The notes under the pieces were generated by a model. That model was not told where the DNA came from and did not search any database. It saw only the letters and a list, made by a program, of their open reading frames with translations. Below, piece by piece: positions 34,928 through 45,484 of a stretch of 64,000 bases of DNA (position 1 is the stretch's first letter; every line of letters begins with the position of its first letter). The position numbers and the translations under genes are program-made. The DNA comes from Actinomucor elegans (taxonomy: Eukaryota; Mucoromycota; Mucoromycetes; Mucorales; Mucoraceae), in contig JAMSLZ010000004.1 of NCBI GenBank assembly GCA_026027325.1, positions 1,612,001 through 1,676,000 on the forward strand. The letters run 5' to 3'.

Positions 34928-35528
34928 TCAGCAGTTATACTTTTGAGAAACAGCCTTGATTGACAAAGTTACTTTTTCCTCCAGTTGTTTAACGAAATCC
35001 TCGGGCTTTACATAATTGGCGTTACTTTTGGGCCCTTGTTCTCGGAAATAATCTACGCTATAGATATGATGCACTTCTATCTTGTCCACTTGATCAAACA
35101 GGTCGTCTAATTCCTTTGCAGCCGCTTCATTCTTGACAATTTGTCTATAGAAAACGATCTGACAGCTTTACAGACGCATTAGCACAAAAAAATATTGAGG
35201 TACAAAAAAAGTAAAGTTTTACCTAATCATACCGCGAAGTCTGCCTATCGCCTTACCAATAACAAGGCCTTCACTATATCCTTGGTCGAATCCACGCTGC
35301 ATATTGACTTCTTTTCCTTCTACAATACCTTCTTTATAACCAGTCTATATAAAGGTAAAAAGGTCAGTCTTTTAGACCAAAAAAAAAAGAAAACAAGGAC
35401 AAAAATTATGTTACATTGCCGTGATCTTCTTGAAGTCGCTCCCATTCTCTTTCAGCAAGGCTGCGCTCATAGAGCTCTCCTTCATCGTCGCTTTCGGCCC
35501 AAATATCTTCGTTATCGGAATGAGACAT
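34928..35528 (-). CDS. YAE1: YAE1 family protein (Fe-S cluster delivery adaptor)
   Basis: Three exons (35528-35415, 35344-35223, 35165-34928) give 157 aa. The N terminus DIWAESDDEGE, then REWERLQEDHGN, is followed by the Yae1 repeat GYKEGIVEGKEVNMQRGFDQGYSEG and then GLVIGKAIGRLRG. The deca-GX3 pattern (GYxxGxxxGKExxxQxGFDxGYxxG) is the family hallmark. Yae1 pairs with Lto1 to link the ABC protein Rli1/ABCE1 to the cytosolic Fe-S assembly targeting complex, and so supports ribosome recycling. The C-terminal 75 residues are variable. It is convergent with the LRR gene, with 209 bp between the stops. Confidence 0.87.
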
Positions 35529-35689
35529 GGTTGTAGTTGAAAAGTGTAAAAATGAAAAAGTTTTTTTAGGCTTATTATTAATACACCTTTTGCCAAAATA
35601 GTGTCGCTAGCACAATTAAAGTACCGCATTTTTTTTAAAAAAAAAATGTCATATAATTGTTTATTAAATAGGATAGCCAGCAAGGCAGT

Positions 35690-36780
35690 CATTAAAACGT
35701 TTAACGAGATAGCGTGCATACCGTCCAAAAGATGAGTGAGCAACTTGCTTGTTATCATCTACAATTGTTTGAGGAATAGTATCCTTTTTAAATATAAACT
35801 CCCTTTTCACATCACTTTTAACAATAGATCAAAATTATTCAATTGGGTTAAGTGCTGGAAAATAGCCGCGCTCTCGATCATCTTACCAATTATTTTGCCT
35901 GTATGTATGGACGCACTATCCATAGTCAGTTAATGTCCTTTCATTTCAGAAAACCTGTCTATCTCAGCAAGAATGTCTTTGATGAAACTGACATAATGAT
36001 TAGTTGCTATGCTCTTTGTTCACTGCTTTTTGTCACCAGCTAGCTTTTTTTTTTTTTTTTTTCAAAATGATATAGGCTTTCTTAAGATGATCTTGACAAG
36101 ACCTTCAACAGAGGTGGTTCCAAGGATAAAGCTTGAGTTGGCTTTCGCAGCTAATAATCTGACTTTAGCAGTCTCCTCTTTTGGTGCTCAACCTCGAGTC
36201 CTTCTCAGGTTGCATTGAACCCTGACTCATTGATGAAAACACTGTTGCTCATGTAGTCAACAGCCAATTATTTCACTATTTCCACCCATCCTTGTTTGGA
36301 TTCTCTCTGAGGTGTTTCTCTCAGCAGGCTCCAATTGAACCTTTTTACTGGTGAACAATCCATAATTCAGCCATATAATGGTAGATCATTCGTTTTGAAA
36401 TCCTTAAGTCCTTCTTAAAGCTACTAGTTGTCTGATCCATCAACTGATCTATGGTGGCAATAGGATACCTTTACTAGATTAAGCTTTTGATTGCCTTTGC
36501 TAGTTCTCCTTCATGTTCAATAGTTCTTGGGAGGCCTATAGACTTGAACGCTGAGTCCGTGTCCTCTTTCCAAATCTTGTACCACCTATGTACAGGCCTA
36601 GGCTCCAACGTGAGCTTTGAGGCCGCAGCTCTTGCACTGTTTCTAAAATGAATATCATCTAAGTAAACAGCATGGGCTTTAGTCTCGTTGCTGATGCAAC
36701 TGGCTTTCAATGATTTTTTTGTTTTTGTTTTGAGCCAGAGGATTGTTTATCAACACTCTCTGGCATCTTTTCTTGACATT
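35690..36780 (-). pseudogene. relic of a Tc1/mariner (IS630-type) DDE transposon
   Basis: Read on the - strand, decayed blocks keep transposase order. Near 36474-36720 a basic helix-turn-helix region is seen (RNSARAAASKLTLEPRPVHR, then WYKIW). Near 36212-36241 VFINESGFN stands at the first catalytic motif, where the family has Asp (usually 'IDE-G'). Near 35868-35930 LTMDSASIHTGK matches the second DDE motif ('MDNA-IH'). Near 35838-35870 RGYFPALNPIE matches the third motif ('LPPYSP-LNPIE'). Stops and frame changes occur between and within the blocks. Terminal inverted repeats were not found by eye. Confidence 0.6.
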
Positions 36781-38435
36781 CTTACAACACCTCACTATTT
36801 ACTAATTCAGCTCTTAGAGCTACATAAGTGCTATAAGAACTTAATTATTCCAGTTTGAAATGATCTTCATTCTCAGTGGTATCCATTGGTCATTTCCATA
36901 TTCATCAACAACGTTTCCTAAGCCATTTTCAAAATAATACGAATATGAAAAAAAGTGAATTTTATAAGATCAAAATGGACCGTAAGCGTTCCTCAAACGT
37001 GTCATTTTCATGAGTCCCTTTTTGGGCTATGAAAATGGAAAGCAATCAACATTCATCTTTGGTTTTTTTTTCAATGTGTCACACTCACAACTACTTTGAA
37101 AAGCTTATGGAATTGAGTATGGGGAAATACACCGGCCAATACTGAGACTAACATCTCTTTGCATTGGAAATTTTACTATTGCTAGTGTACACTTAATAAA
37201 CCAAATCCTATTTCTGATTTGATGAGAGCTGATTCCTGCCTCGCTGATTAACATACGACTTTTCTGTAAGCTTATACCTGCAGCCTTCCATTCAGTTATT
37301 ATATTAACGCAAAGTTTAATAATTCTTGCAGCGCCTAACTACGTAAGTTGATAAATAATTTTCTGATATTTTCAAGCCTATATAGTTTATAAGCTAACTG
37401 TTAGGTATTACCATCGTACTTAACAACAAGTGAGCCTTTCTTGGTTTCATTTTCTACTTTAGTTTTATTTTGGAGCTCAGAGACAACACTCTCTTTTGTT
37501 GCTTGCAGTACAGCCCTGCCGTCTGTGCCAATAATATTAGTTTGTCATATACATATACAAGGTCTTCGTCGAGTTACATCTCATCAATAATCTCTTTAAA
37601 GTAAGGCTCATCCATTTCAATCATATTTGCTTGCATGCGACACTCTTCCCTTTTGTTATTAAATTGAGTATAGATATGGGTAAAAAGAATGATAAAATAT
37701 ATACTGCATTTTATTCGTCTGAAATCGTATGGCTTATACTTTTGCGGTTAACTATAGTGTATAACACGATATTTTTATAATTTTATCTGTGATATAACAT
37801 AAAAAGATGGAAGTTTTATAAGTATTCCAATAAATAAAAGCATTACGATTCATATGCATCTTGTAACAACCTCAATTTTTTTTCTTTTTCTTTTTTTTAC
37901 TAATTATTCTTCATCTTTTATCTTGTCTTTTAACTCCATTCTACTTTGCATTTTAATGGTTTTAATGAAATTCTAACTTTCTTGGGTCTGATACTATCGT
38001 TTTGTTGATCCATATTGCTATTTTAAAAATGCTATATGAAATATGTAAAAGCGCTTGACATTGTCCTCTTGTATATTGGGAAATAAAGACGTCCTAAAAA
38101 TACTCGTACTTTGAGCTCTATAAGGGATTTGGATACAAGGATCAAGGTTCATTTTTTAGACACTCATACATAAATGTAAGATGTTAAAATGCACAGTAAA
38201 GGCGTTCTAAACTCCAATTAACTTCTAGTTAACTTTAGTTAACTTTAGTTTTTCTACTTTTTCAAATGCGTCCTTGACTCATATATTTTTTAAGGTGACA
38301 AATACATAAAAAAAATACGTTTGCATATTCGCGACTATACCATTTGTGATATCAATGGCTAAAATCTCAAAAATACTGTCTTCATGCTCCAGGGAAAAAA
38401 AAAATCGATACCGGTCCTCATTTTTAGGGCCTCGA

Positions 38436-38474
38436 CATTTCTCAATCGACTACGGTTTAATGTCTCTGATGGTT
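38436..38474 (+). repeat. dispersed degenerate repeat, copy D
   Basis: ATTTCTCAATCGACTACGGT followed by TTAATGTCTCTGATGG; it shares the block order of copies A-C. Confidence 0.45.
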
Positions 38475-39103
38475 ACCATATATCTAAAATGAATTACTAC
38501 ATCTATTAGAACCCATACTTGACTGAGGTACAACAAACATATTTTATCTTAGCAATTGGTTGTAAGAAGCAAACAATTTTATACAATCTAGGTTTAATGA
38601 TCAAAAGATCACTCGGTTGGGCTCGATTAGTCTCCTATCGGTATAATAGTTCATGCTCTAGATGAGCCGCCACAACTATTATAACACAACAAACAATTAT
38701 AGAGTACCTGAAAAAGAATTGAGTATCCGATTTGCTTACTTTAATCTTAAGCTTTGTAGTGTATGTAACTAATGAACGCAAAATATGTTTTTTTTATTAA
38801 ATAAATTTTTGTTAGTGACACATCGTGGAGAGATGGTACCCGATGAAACGGAAAAGGGAAAAGCTATATTACTGGATGATTATAAGAGTGGGAAGAGAGA
38901 AAGAAGAAACTCGGAGGGTGATCTGTATCAGGCACTAAAGGGTGTCTATAGTGACGGTATTGTGTAGAATTGAAACGTCGATAATGTTATGTTAAATAAG
39001 TATCCGGCAGAGCAAAAAAATATTTATAGGTTGTGTAATACCATGTGATGATACATGCAGAAATCCAAGAGCAAAAACAGCGAAGTCCGCATTGAATTCC
39101 GGT

Positions 39104-39127
39104 TGTCATTGTGTCATTGTGTCATTG
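39104..39127 (+). repeat. three tandem TGTCATTG units
   Basis: Three exact, head-to-tail 8-bp units 39 bp before the TATA box of WWE-like gene 2. They may be factor binding sites; no such array is seen upstream of copy 1. Confidence 0.7.
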
Positions 39128-39165
39128 TCTCTTGCCCCTCACATAGCCAATCAAACGAAATTGTA

Positions 39166-39175
39166 TATATAAATA
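39166..39175 (+). promoter_or_regulatory. TATA box of WWE-like gene 2
   Basis: TATATAAATA, identical to the decamer before copy 1, lies 124 bp before the ATG. Confidence 0.6.
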
Positions 39176-39289
39176 AGAGTACGTGTAACAAAGCGTGGTC
39201 GCGTTTCTGTCAATGTATTTAAAAGATCAACATATCCTCCTCTTCTTTCTTTCTTATATACACTAACTATCACTTACTTATTTTATCTA

Positions 39290-39502
39290 ATGAACGCTGA
39301 TAGATACTGGAGAATCGCCATGGGCTCTGAATGGTTTCAGCTTGACGACACTACTGCTGAATGGGTTGATTACTACTGGTCTCGCAATTTGAGCGGCTTC
39401 ATCAAGTCGGACACATTTCACCATGATCTTGTATATGTCAATTTTGATAGTGACATGGCTATTTACTGTAAAGGCCATTCTTATGCTATTGCCTACTGCT
39501 AA
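39290..39502 (+). CDS. WWE-like domain mini-protein, copy 2
   Basis: Intronless 70-aa protein, the same length as copy 1 at 12970-13182. Residues 6-22 (YWRIAMGSEWFQLDDTT) and 64-70 (SYAIAYC) are identical in both; differences cluster at 2-5, 23-34 and 44-47. The Trp, Asp and VYVNFD positions that resemble a WWE fold are kept in both, which suggests selection on the protein. The 3' flank (TAATCGAGACTTTGTGCCTA and on to about 39555) also matches that of copy 1, so the duplication carried the 3' region. Two Cys (60 and 70) are present against one in copy 1. Function is unknown. Binding of ADP-ribose is only an inference from the fold resemblance. Confidence 0.7.
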   Translation: MNADRYWRIAMGSEWFQLDDTTAEWVDYYWSRNLSGFIKSDTFHHDLVYVNFDSDMAIYCKGHSYAIAYC

Positions 39503-40794
39503 TCGAGACTTTGTGCCTATATAATGTGCCTTTACTATGACTACCATTACTATGCTACTTTTTTTTTTTCAATAATATGTAGATACAATCAAGTACTTTA
39601 CTTTCACTTTTACTATGTGCAAACCGTATTTTTCTTAATACTTACATTTTATACTTTCAATACAAGCATTTAAATACCACAACATTCATCTATGTATATT
39701 TTTTAAATATAATATATGTTATACCTTTACAATAGAAATATAATATATGCATTGGGGACGACATTTTACATTGTTACATTTTTTTCTAAAACAGAGTGTT
39801 ACACAACTGTACCTTGTGATGAATTAAGTCAATGCGACAAAAACTCTTGTGGTTCGACTATATCCATCAGTATTATTTGCATGAGCTCATAAAGAATAAT
39901 ATTTGTTATTTAATAATTGTGCCTCTAAAACGATGTCTATTTAGCTTAAGCAAAGAGTTTTCAATTTGAAAATTGAGCTAATCATTCAATTTACGGATAT
40001 TCTTTAATTGTACGACCATTTAATCAGTAATAATAAATAAATAAATAAAAGGTTCAGTTAATGCGGTTTATCAATGAGTAATATTTTTGAATTGGTCTTA
40101 AGGCGTATTAACAAAATTTATATCCTTTAGCTACCTATGGCCTGATCAAAGAGAAGCAGATGCATACATTGACATTTAGCTGGTTACCACAGGGCCCACT
40201 TCATCCATGTCCCTGACATCTCTCCAAACGACATACCATCAGTTGCCTGGATATGCATAGGTGCCTAAAAATGCCAGAAACGATAACAGGCCCACTGTCA
40301 TTCCTATTAAATCAACAACTAACTAAAAAGCCTCGAAATTTGACGTTAGCTTTTCTTGGTTTCTTCGTTGGTCTATCATATGCGTTATTTTCTATGAACT
40401 TGATCGTCTTTTTCACAATAATTTCCCATCTCCTACCTCACCTTCCTTAGGCTCATGCCTATTAGATTAGTTTTCCCAAAGCCCATACAGTTAAACTGCT
40501 AGTGCCCTGATGAATTTTCTTCTTCCATTGTCTTTTGTGTTGACTCCACTTTTCTTCTGACCTAGCTTGGGTGGTATAGGTGTGCCTAATTAACACTATG
40601 TGCTCATCAAACTTTTTTTTATAATAAAATTCTTGTCAGTCTAACAAAATTTGAGCCAAGTTTGATTGCTCATGGAGTGGAGCGCCAAAATGGCATTATT
40701 TAGTATTAAAACATTGATATATTTGATTTATACTTGGTTTCCCTTTTTCTTTTTACGTATAAATAAGTCGACATTTTCATATTTAAAAAACTGT

Positions 40795-40825
<31 letters not shown>

Positions 40826-41053
40826 TGGATGTAACCATTGTCATCGAATAATATAGAAAATGGGTTCTTCCTCACCAAAAAAATTCGATCAATGATATGA
40901 AACGTTCTGGCCAAAGTGGGTGGGGGAGGGAGGGGTTCATTTAGAAACAAATAGTATTCAAACTCGGTTCGGAGCTAAATGTTTAAGCTTGCATTTGTAC
41001 CTTGTCGATAAAAACCCAGTAGCGGTTTTTTTTCTCCCACTTGCTTTTCAAAC
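39503..41053. other. intergenic, possible mobile-DNA debris
   Basis: No supported gene. The segment 40100-40600 is less AT-rich than its flanks but has stops in all frames. An A run of 27 lies at 40795-40821 and a G-rich tract at 40918-40935. Confidence 0.5.
40918..40935 (+). promoter_or_regulatory. candidate G-quadruplex tract
   Basis: GGGTGGGGGAGGGAGGGG has four G runs separated by single bases, about 120 bp before the start of the oligopeptidase gene. It is exceptional in this AT-rich window. Any regulatory role is inference. Confidence 0.6.
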
Positions 41054-43540
41054 ATGCATAGACTTTTGAGAACATCAGCCACTAGACGCGTTACCAATTA
41101 TGGGCTATTACGTCGGTCTCTCTCCAGCATCAAGCCAGCACCAACTGTAGCTGCATTAAAACCTGTACTTGCAAAACAACCGTTACTGCAATATAAGCAC
41201 TTGACATGCTTGAACCAGCGATCCATGGCCTCTATCGTCACCAAAGACTACAAGCAAACACCCTTTTTAAACTGGACCTTGTTTCCTGATTTTGAGCTTT
41301 TAGTCACGCAGGCCACACCAGCTATTGCCATTCCTGCTTTCCAGAAACTCATTGCTGCTGCACAAGAACAATTCCTTGCGATTGAAAAGACATTTGAACC
41401 TACATGGGACGGTACTATCGGTCAATGTAAGTCTATGCCTTAACTTGTAATCATTTCATTATACTGATCATTCCCTCTAAAGTAACCGAGTTGGAAGATC
41501 AGGTCTCAAGAGCTTTTGGTATCCTCTCTCATTTAAACGGCGTAAAGAACTCGGCCGATATTCGCTCTACCTTGGAAAAGATCCAACCCGAGTTTGTCAA
41601 GTTAGGCTTGATGATGAACCAGTCTGCTCCCAAATATAAAGCGCTTCAGCAATTACGCAACACACCTGCCTCTTGGCAGCAGTTGGATGCTGTTCAACAA
41701 CGCATCATTGAACATGCCTTGCGTGATATGAAACATGCAGGCATTGGGTTCGCGGAAGGATCAGCGGAGAAAAAGCGATTCAACGAGATTTCAGAACGCT
41801 TATCACAACTCTCGTTGGCTTTTGGTAATCATGTTCTGGATGCCACAAAAGCGTTTAAAGAGGTAGTCACTGATGTGAATGAATTGAGTGGATGTTCGCC
41901 TGCCTTGTTGGAGTCATTAAAGAAGAATGCTGAACGTCATGGTATCTCGGATGGATACTGTATTACTTTGGATTTCCCTATCTATGGTCCATTTATGATG
42001 AATTGTAATAATAGAGCCTTGCGCGAAAAGGTAAATATACACACACAATGAATTGAAGCCATGGTCTGACCCCCTCTCGCAAATCAGATTTATAGAGCCA
42101 ATATCACAAAAGCTTCAGAAGGTTCATTAAACAATGAACCTATCATCAACGAGATTTTGACATTGAAGGCAGAGAAGGCTAAGCTGTTGGGTTACGAAAC
42201 ACCTGCAGATTTTTCCTTATCTGTCAAGATGGCACAAACACTTCCAGCAGCCGAAACATTGTTGGATAGCTTATTCGATGCTTCAGTAGAACATGCTAAA
42301 CAAGAACTAGTGGATTTAACCCAATTTGCTACCGAGAAACTCGGCCACCCTACACCTTTGCAGCCTTGGGATACAGGCTACGTGACCGAACAGTACAGAA
42401 AGCAGCTCTTTAAATACGATGAAGAAGCCATTTCCGAATATTTCGCTTTCCCCAAGGTCTTGAAAGGTCTCTTTGATGTAGCTAACGAAGTGTTGGGTAT
42501 TCAAGTACGCGAACTAACCGCCAACGAAATGGCAGCCAAAAACATCACACGCTGGCATGAAGATGTCAAAGTATTTGAAGTCGCAGAACAAGGGCAGGTT
42601 AAGGCTTACTTTTACGGTGATTTCTATTCAAGACCTTCTGAAAAGCGTAGCGGTGCGTGGATGGACGTTGTCACCACACGTTTCAAGCACAACGATGGCA
42701 GTGTGACATTACCTGTTGCTTACTTGATCTGTAACCAACCCGCACCTCAGTCTGCCGATCAACCTTCGCTGATGAAGTTCCGCGATGTCGAGACCTTGTT
42801 TCATGAATTTGGCCATTGTCTGCAACATATGATGACGCGCGTTGATTATGCACCTGCCTCAGGTATCAATGGCGTGGAATGGGATTTTGTCGAAGTAGCT
42901 TCGCAGTTTATGGAAAACTTTTGCAGTGAACCTGAATGGATCGACCGTCTTTCAGGCCATTACAAGTCCGGTGAACCCATGCCTCGTGACATGGTGAATG
43001 CATTGGTCAAAGGTCGTGAGTTTATGAGTGGATTAACTACGTTGCGTCAAATTCATTTTGCCAAGGTGGATTTGGCTTTGCATTCTCGATTCACTCCCCC
43101 AACCACCCCAGAAGATCCTACAGTGTTTGATGTGGATGCAGAGATTGCTAAACAGACTGTATTGACACCTCGTTTGCCAGAGGATCGATTCCTTTGTAGT
43201 TTTAATCATATCTTTGGCGGTGGATATAGTGCTGGTTATTACAGGTAAAAGCATTTTTGAAAGAGTTTTTTTTTTTTTGAAAAAAAAAAAGCAGTATGTC
43301 TAATAACTTATCATTAGTTATAAATGGTCTGAAACGTATTCAGCAGATGCCTATGCTGCTTTTGAAGAGGCCATGGCTGCTAATGGAAAACAAGGTGTTC
43401 AATCTGTAGGCAAGCATTATCGTGACACAATTTTAGCTTTAGGTGGTGGCACTGCACCAAGAGAAGTCTGGAAACAGTTTAGAGGTCGTGACAATGTCGA
43501 TGTAACTGCGTTACTTCGTCACTCTGGTTTGACTAAATAA
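41054..43540 (+). CDS. M3-family oligopeptidase (OpdA/organellar oligopeptidase type), probably mitochondrial
   Basis: Four exons (41054-41426, 41483-42030, 42088-43244, 43318-43540) give 766 aa. The N terminus MHRLLRTSATRRVTNYGLLR is rich in Arg and Ser and lacks acidic residues, as in a mitochondrial presequence. The catalytic zinc motif HEFGH is at about 546-550, preceded by FRDVETLF and followed by the downstream metal ligand region GVEWDFVEVASQFMENF, where E binds zinc. The C terminus has FNHIFGGGYSAGYYSYKWSE and FRGRDNVDVTALLRHSGL, matching bacterial oligopeptidase A and plant organellar oligopeptidase rather than mitochondrial intermediate peptidase Oct1. Such enzymes degrade short peptides, including cleaved presequences, inside mitochondria. 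Confidence 0.9.
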
Positions 43541-43561
43541 AAATTTTTATGTACATTATTT

Positions 43562-44774
43562 TTAAGCTAGTTGAATTAACTGATAGCTAGGAAACACTAG
43601 TTCATCGTCTAGCATCTTTCGTAATTGATCTACAATGAACTTTTCTATTTTACCAACGTTTTTCAACACTATGTATTTTTTGGCAATGTGAGTTAGATTT
43701 TTTTTTTTTTTTTTTTTTTGTAGTGTTTTTTTACCTTGTTTTTCCTTATCACCCACTACAGTTTCAATATGTACATCTCGCAGTAAACTAATAGGATAGA
43801 TTTAGCATACAAAAAGGAAAGTCAAGTTGCAAATTATTGTTTGATTTTTTTTTATACCTATCCATGCCAATGTCTTTACCGCGTGTTCCAGACAATGTGC
43901 TATCTTCCTCTGGCTCTAGCATGGAAACACACACTCGATTCATGCTTTGGATGTACGCCACCACTGCAGTAGCTTCAAATTCCACAGACCGTACACACAA
44001 ATGAATAGGTAAACTCATAAACATGACACTTGGATAATTCATTCGAAGTTCCGTCACTACAGTCATACTCATATCACCTTTATAAGAGATCAACATGTGT
44101 ACTTGAAAATCCATTTCTGTCGATTTCTGATTGAGCAAGCTACTTGTATGACTAGCGGGTATGGAGGAAGGATCAGATACTCGATTGATATCTTCGTCAT
44201 CGATCCAATCCTCTTCTACAACTGAAGAAGGGCGCGAGTTCCAACCCGATGGGCTGGTGACAACTGTAGGAGGTGATCCAAAATAAAGACCGTTACTGAA
44301 CGGATGCTGAGGCGCGACAAACGGTGATCGATGAAACGAGTGCATCAAATTAAAGCGCTGCTGTTGTGATAAGGGTGTGTTCAGTGAGAGTCGAGCATGA
44401 TGGTAACCAACATTGTCGTCTACGAAAAATTCGCTGGGTGTCATGGTAGGTGACTGAAGAGAAGGAGGTGCAGGACTTGCTCGAGAACTGGCAGACACTG
44501 TAGTGGCGTGATTAACACCAGATACGACTGAAGGAGTATCATTGTTGATATTGGTAGAGTCGTTTGTATCGTCTTGTTCATAAAACTCGGGAAATGGATC
44601 AGTAATGTTTGTGATTTCGATATGAGGAGCTTCATTTCCCCATTGAAAGTTAGTCACTTCAATATCGCCAATGAATGAAGGTTTAGTGATGGCTTGAAAG
44701 TGTTTGTTGAGGAATTGCTGAACATGACCTGCTAATTCTGAATCAAGCTTCTTCCAGTCGATATCAAGCGACAT
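43562..44774 (-). CDS. MDM12: MDM12, ERMES complex SMP-domain subunit
   Basis: Three exons (44774-43858, 43787-43735, 43668-43562) give 358 aa. It starts MSLDIDWKKLDSELAGHVQQ, then FIGDIEVTNFQWGNEAPHIEI, which is the diagnostic MDM12 N terminus. A Ser/Thr-rich insert without fold (about 70-200) separates this from the second half of the SMP domain (QVHMLISYKGDMSMTVVTEL, PSVMFMSLPIHL). The C terminus reads VLKNVGKIEKFIVDQLRKML, as in the family. Mdm12 joins Mmm1, Mdm10 and Mdm34 in the ER-mitochondria tether and carries phospholipids in its hydrophobic tunnel. Intron 2 contains a 22-nt A tract on the sense strand. The gene converges on the oligopeptidase gene with only 21 bp between the stop codons. 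Confidence 0.92.
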
Positions 44775-45484
44775 AAGGAGTTTTTTTTTTTTTTTATTGG
44801 GAGGGTGGAACAGAAAGAAGGGGCGGCTTGCAGTAATAAAAAGGTTAATATTTCTGAGATATATATTTTCAAATACGATCTTGGCTCTTACGAATAACGA
44901 AACTGTCCATTGGGTTCACACTTTTTTTTTAATATTGCGGTTCTCTTTTAATGTCTCAAGGCTCCTTTAAAACACCTTGGCTGGGAGAAAAGCTCCCCCC
45001 CCCATTTTACGTAGAAAAAGATAAATGAATGGTTTTATGCTGCATATTCAAAAGGATCTACGGTTGCTATGGATATGCTGAGGATCGTATTACCCTAGAA
45101 ATGATGTAAGGTAAATACAAGAATAACCATAACTTATGTTGATCACCGTAGAACCCGTCTTTTACCATAGCAATTTGAATGACGTGCATAAATCACCACC
45201 ATTGCAGTAAGGGACTCGATTCAAACCCCGTACCAAAGTTTTTTATGAACCAAAAAAACGGGTGTAAAGTCTATTGGAAGAAGGGATTCATAACCTCCTA
45301 ACCACCTTTTGTGGACGAAAAAGTAAATCGTTATTATCCTATTTTGCTAAAATAAAAAGCTTATATATCTATTTTTACCCGTAATACCTCTCATCATATT
45401 TTCTACTGAAACAGAGGAGTGTGACGGACGTAGAATCCGTTTTTCTCCTTTTGCAGAGTAAAAAAAAAAAAAAAAAAAAAAAAA
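44775..45484. other. divergent promoter region of MDM12 and the RAD51D-like gene
   Basis: No gene seen. It holds a run of about 10 C near 44995 and ends in a 26-nt A run (45460-45485) that reaches into the ATG of the RAD51D-like gene. Confidence 0.6.

Larger units (their letters stand above)
36781..39289. other. 2.5-kb gene-poor region upstream of WWE-like gene 2
   Basis: No supported gene. A 60-codon frame at 38785-38967 has no domain. It holds dispersed repeat copy D, a triple TGTCATTG repeat (39104-39127), a CCAAT-like site near 39147 and the TATA box of the WWE-like gene. Confidence 0.5.

Noticed and set aside
38785..38967. 60-codon + frame (RGEMVPDETEKGKAILLDD)
   Set aside because: Starts on a non-ATG or weak context, no domain, no flanking splice sites; may be debris.
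40100..40600. Less AT-rich stretch that looked like transposon coding DNA
   Set aside because: Stops in all frames and no motif I can name.
45205..45235. GATTCAAACCCC box-B match
   Set aside because: No tRNA secondary structure upstream.
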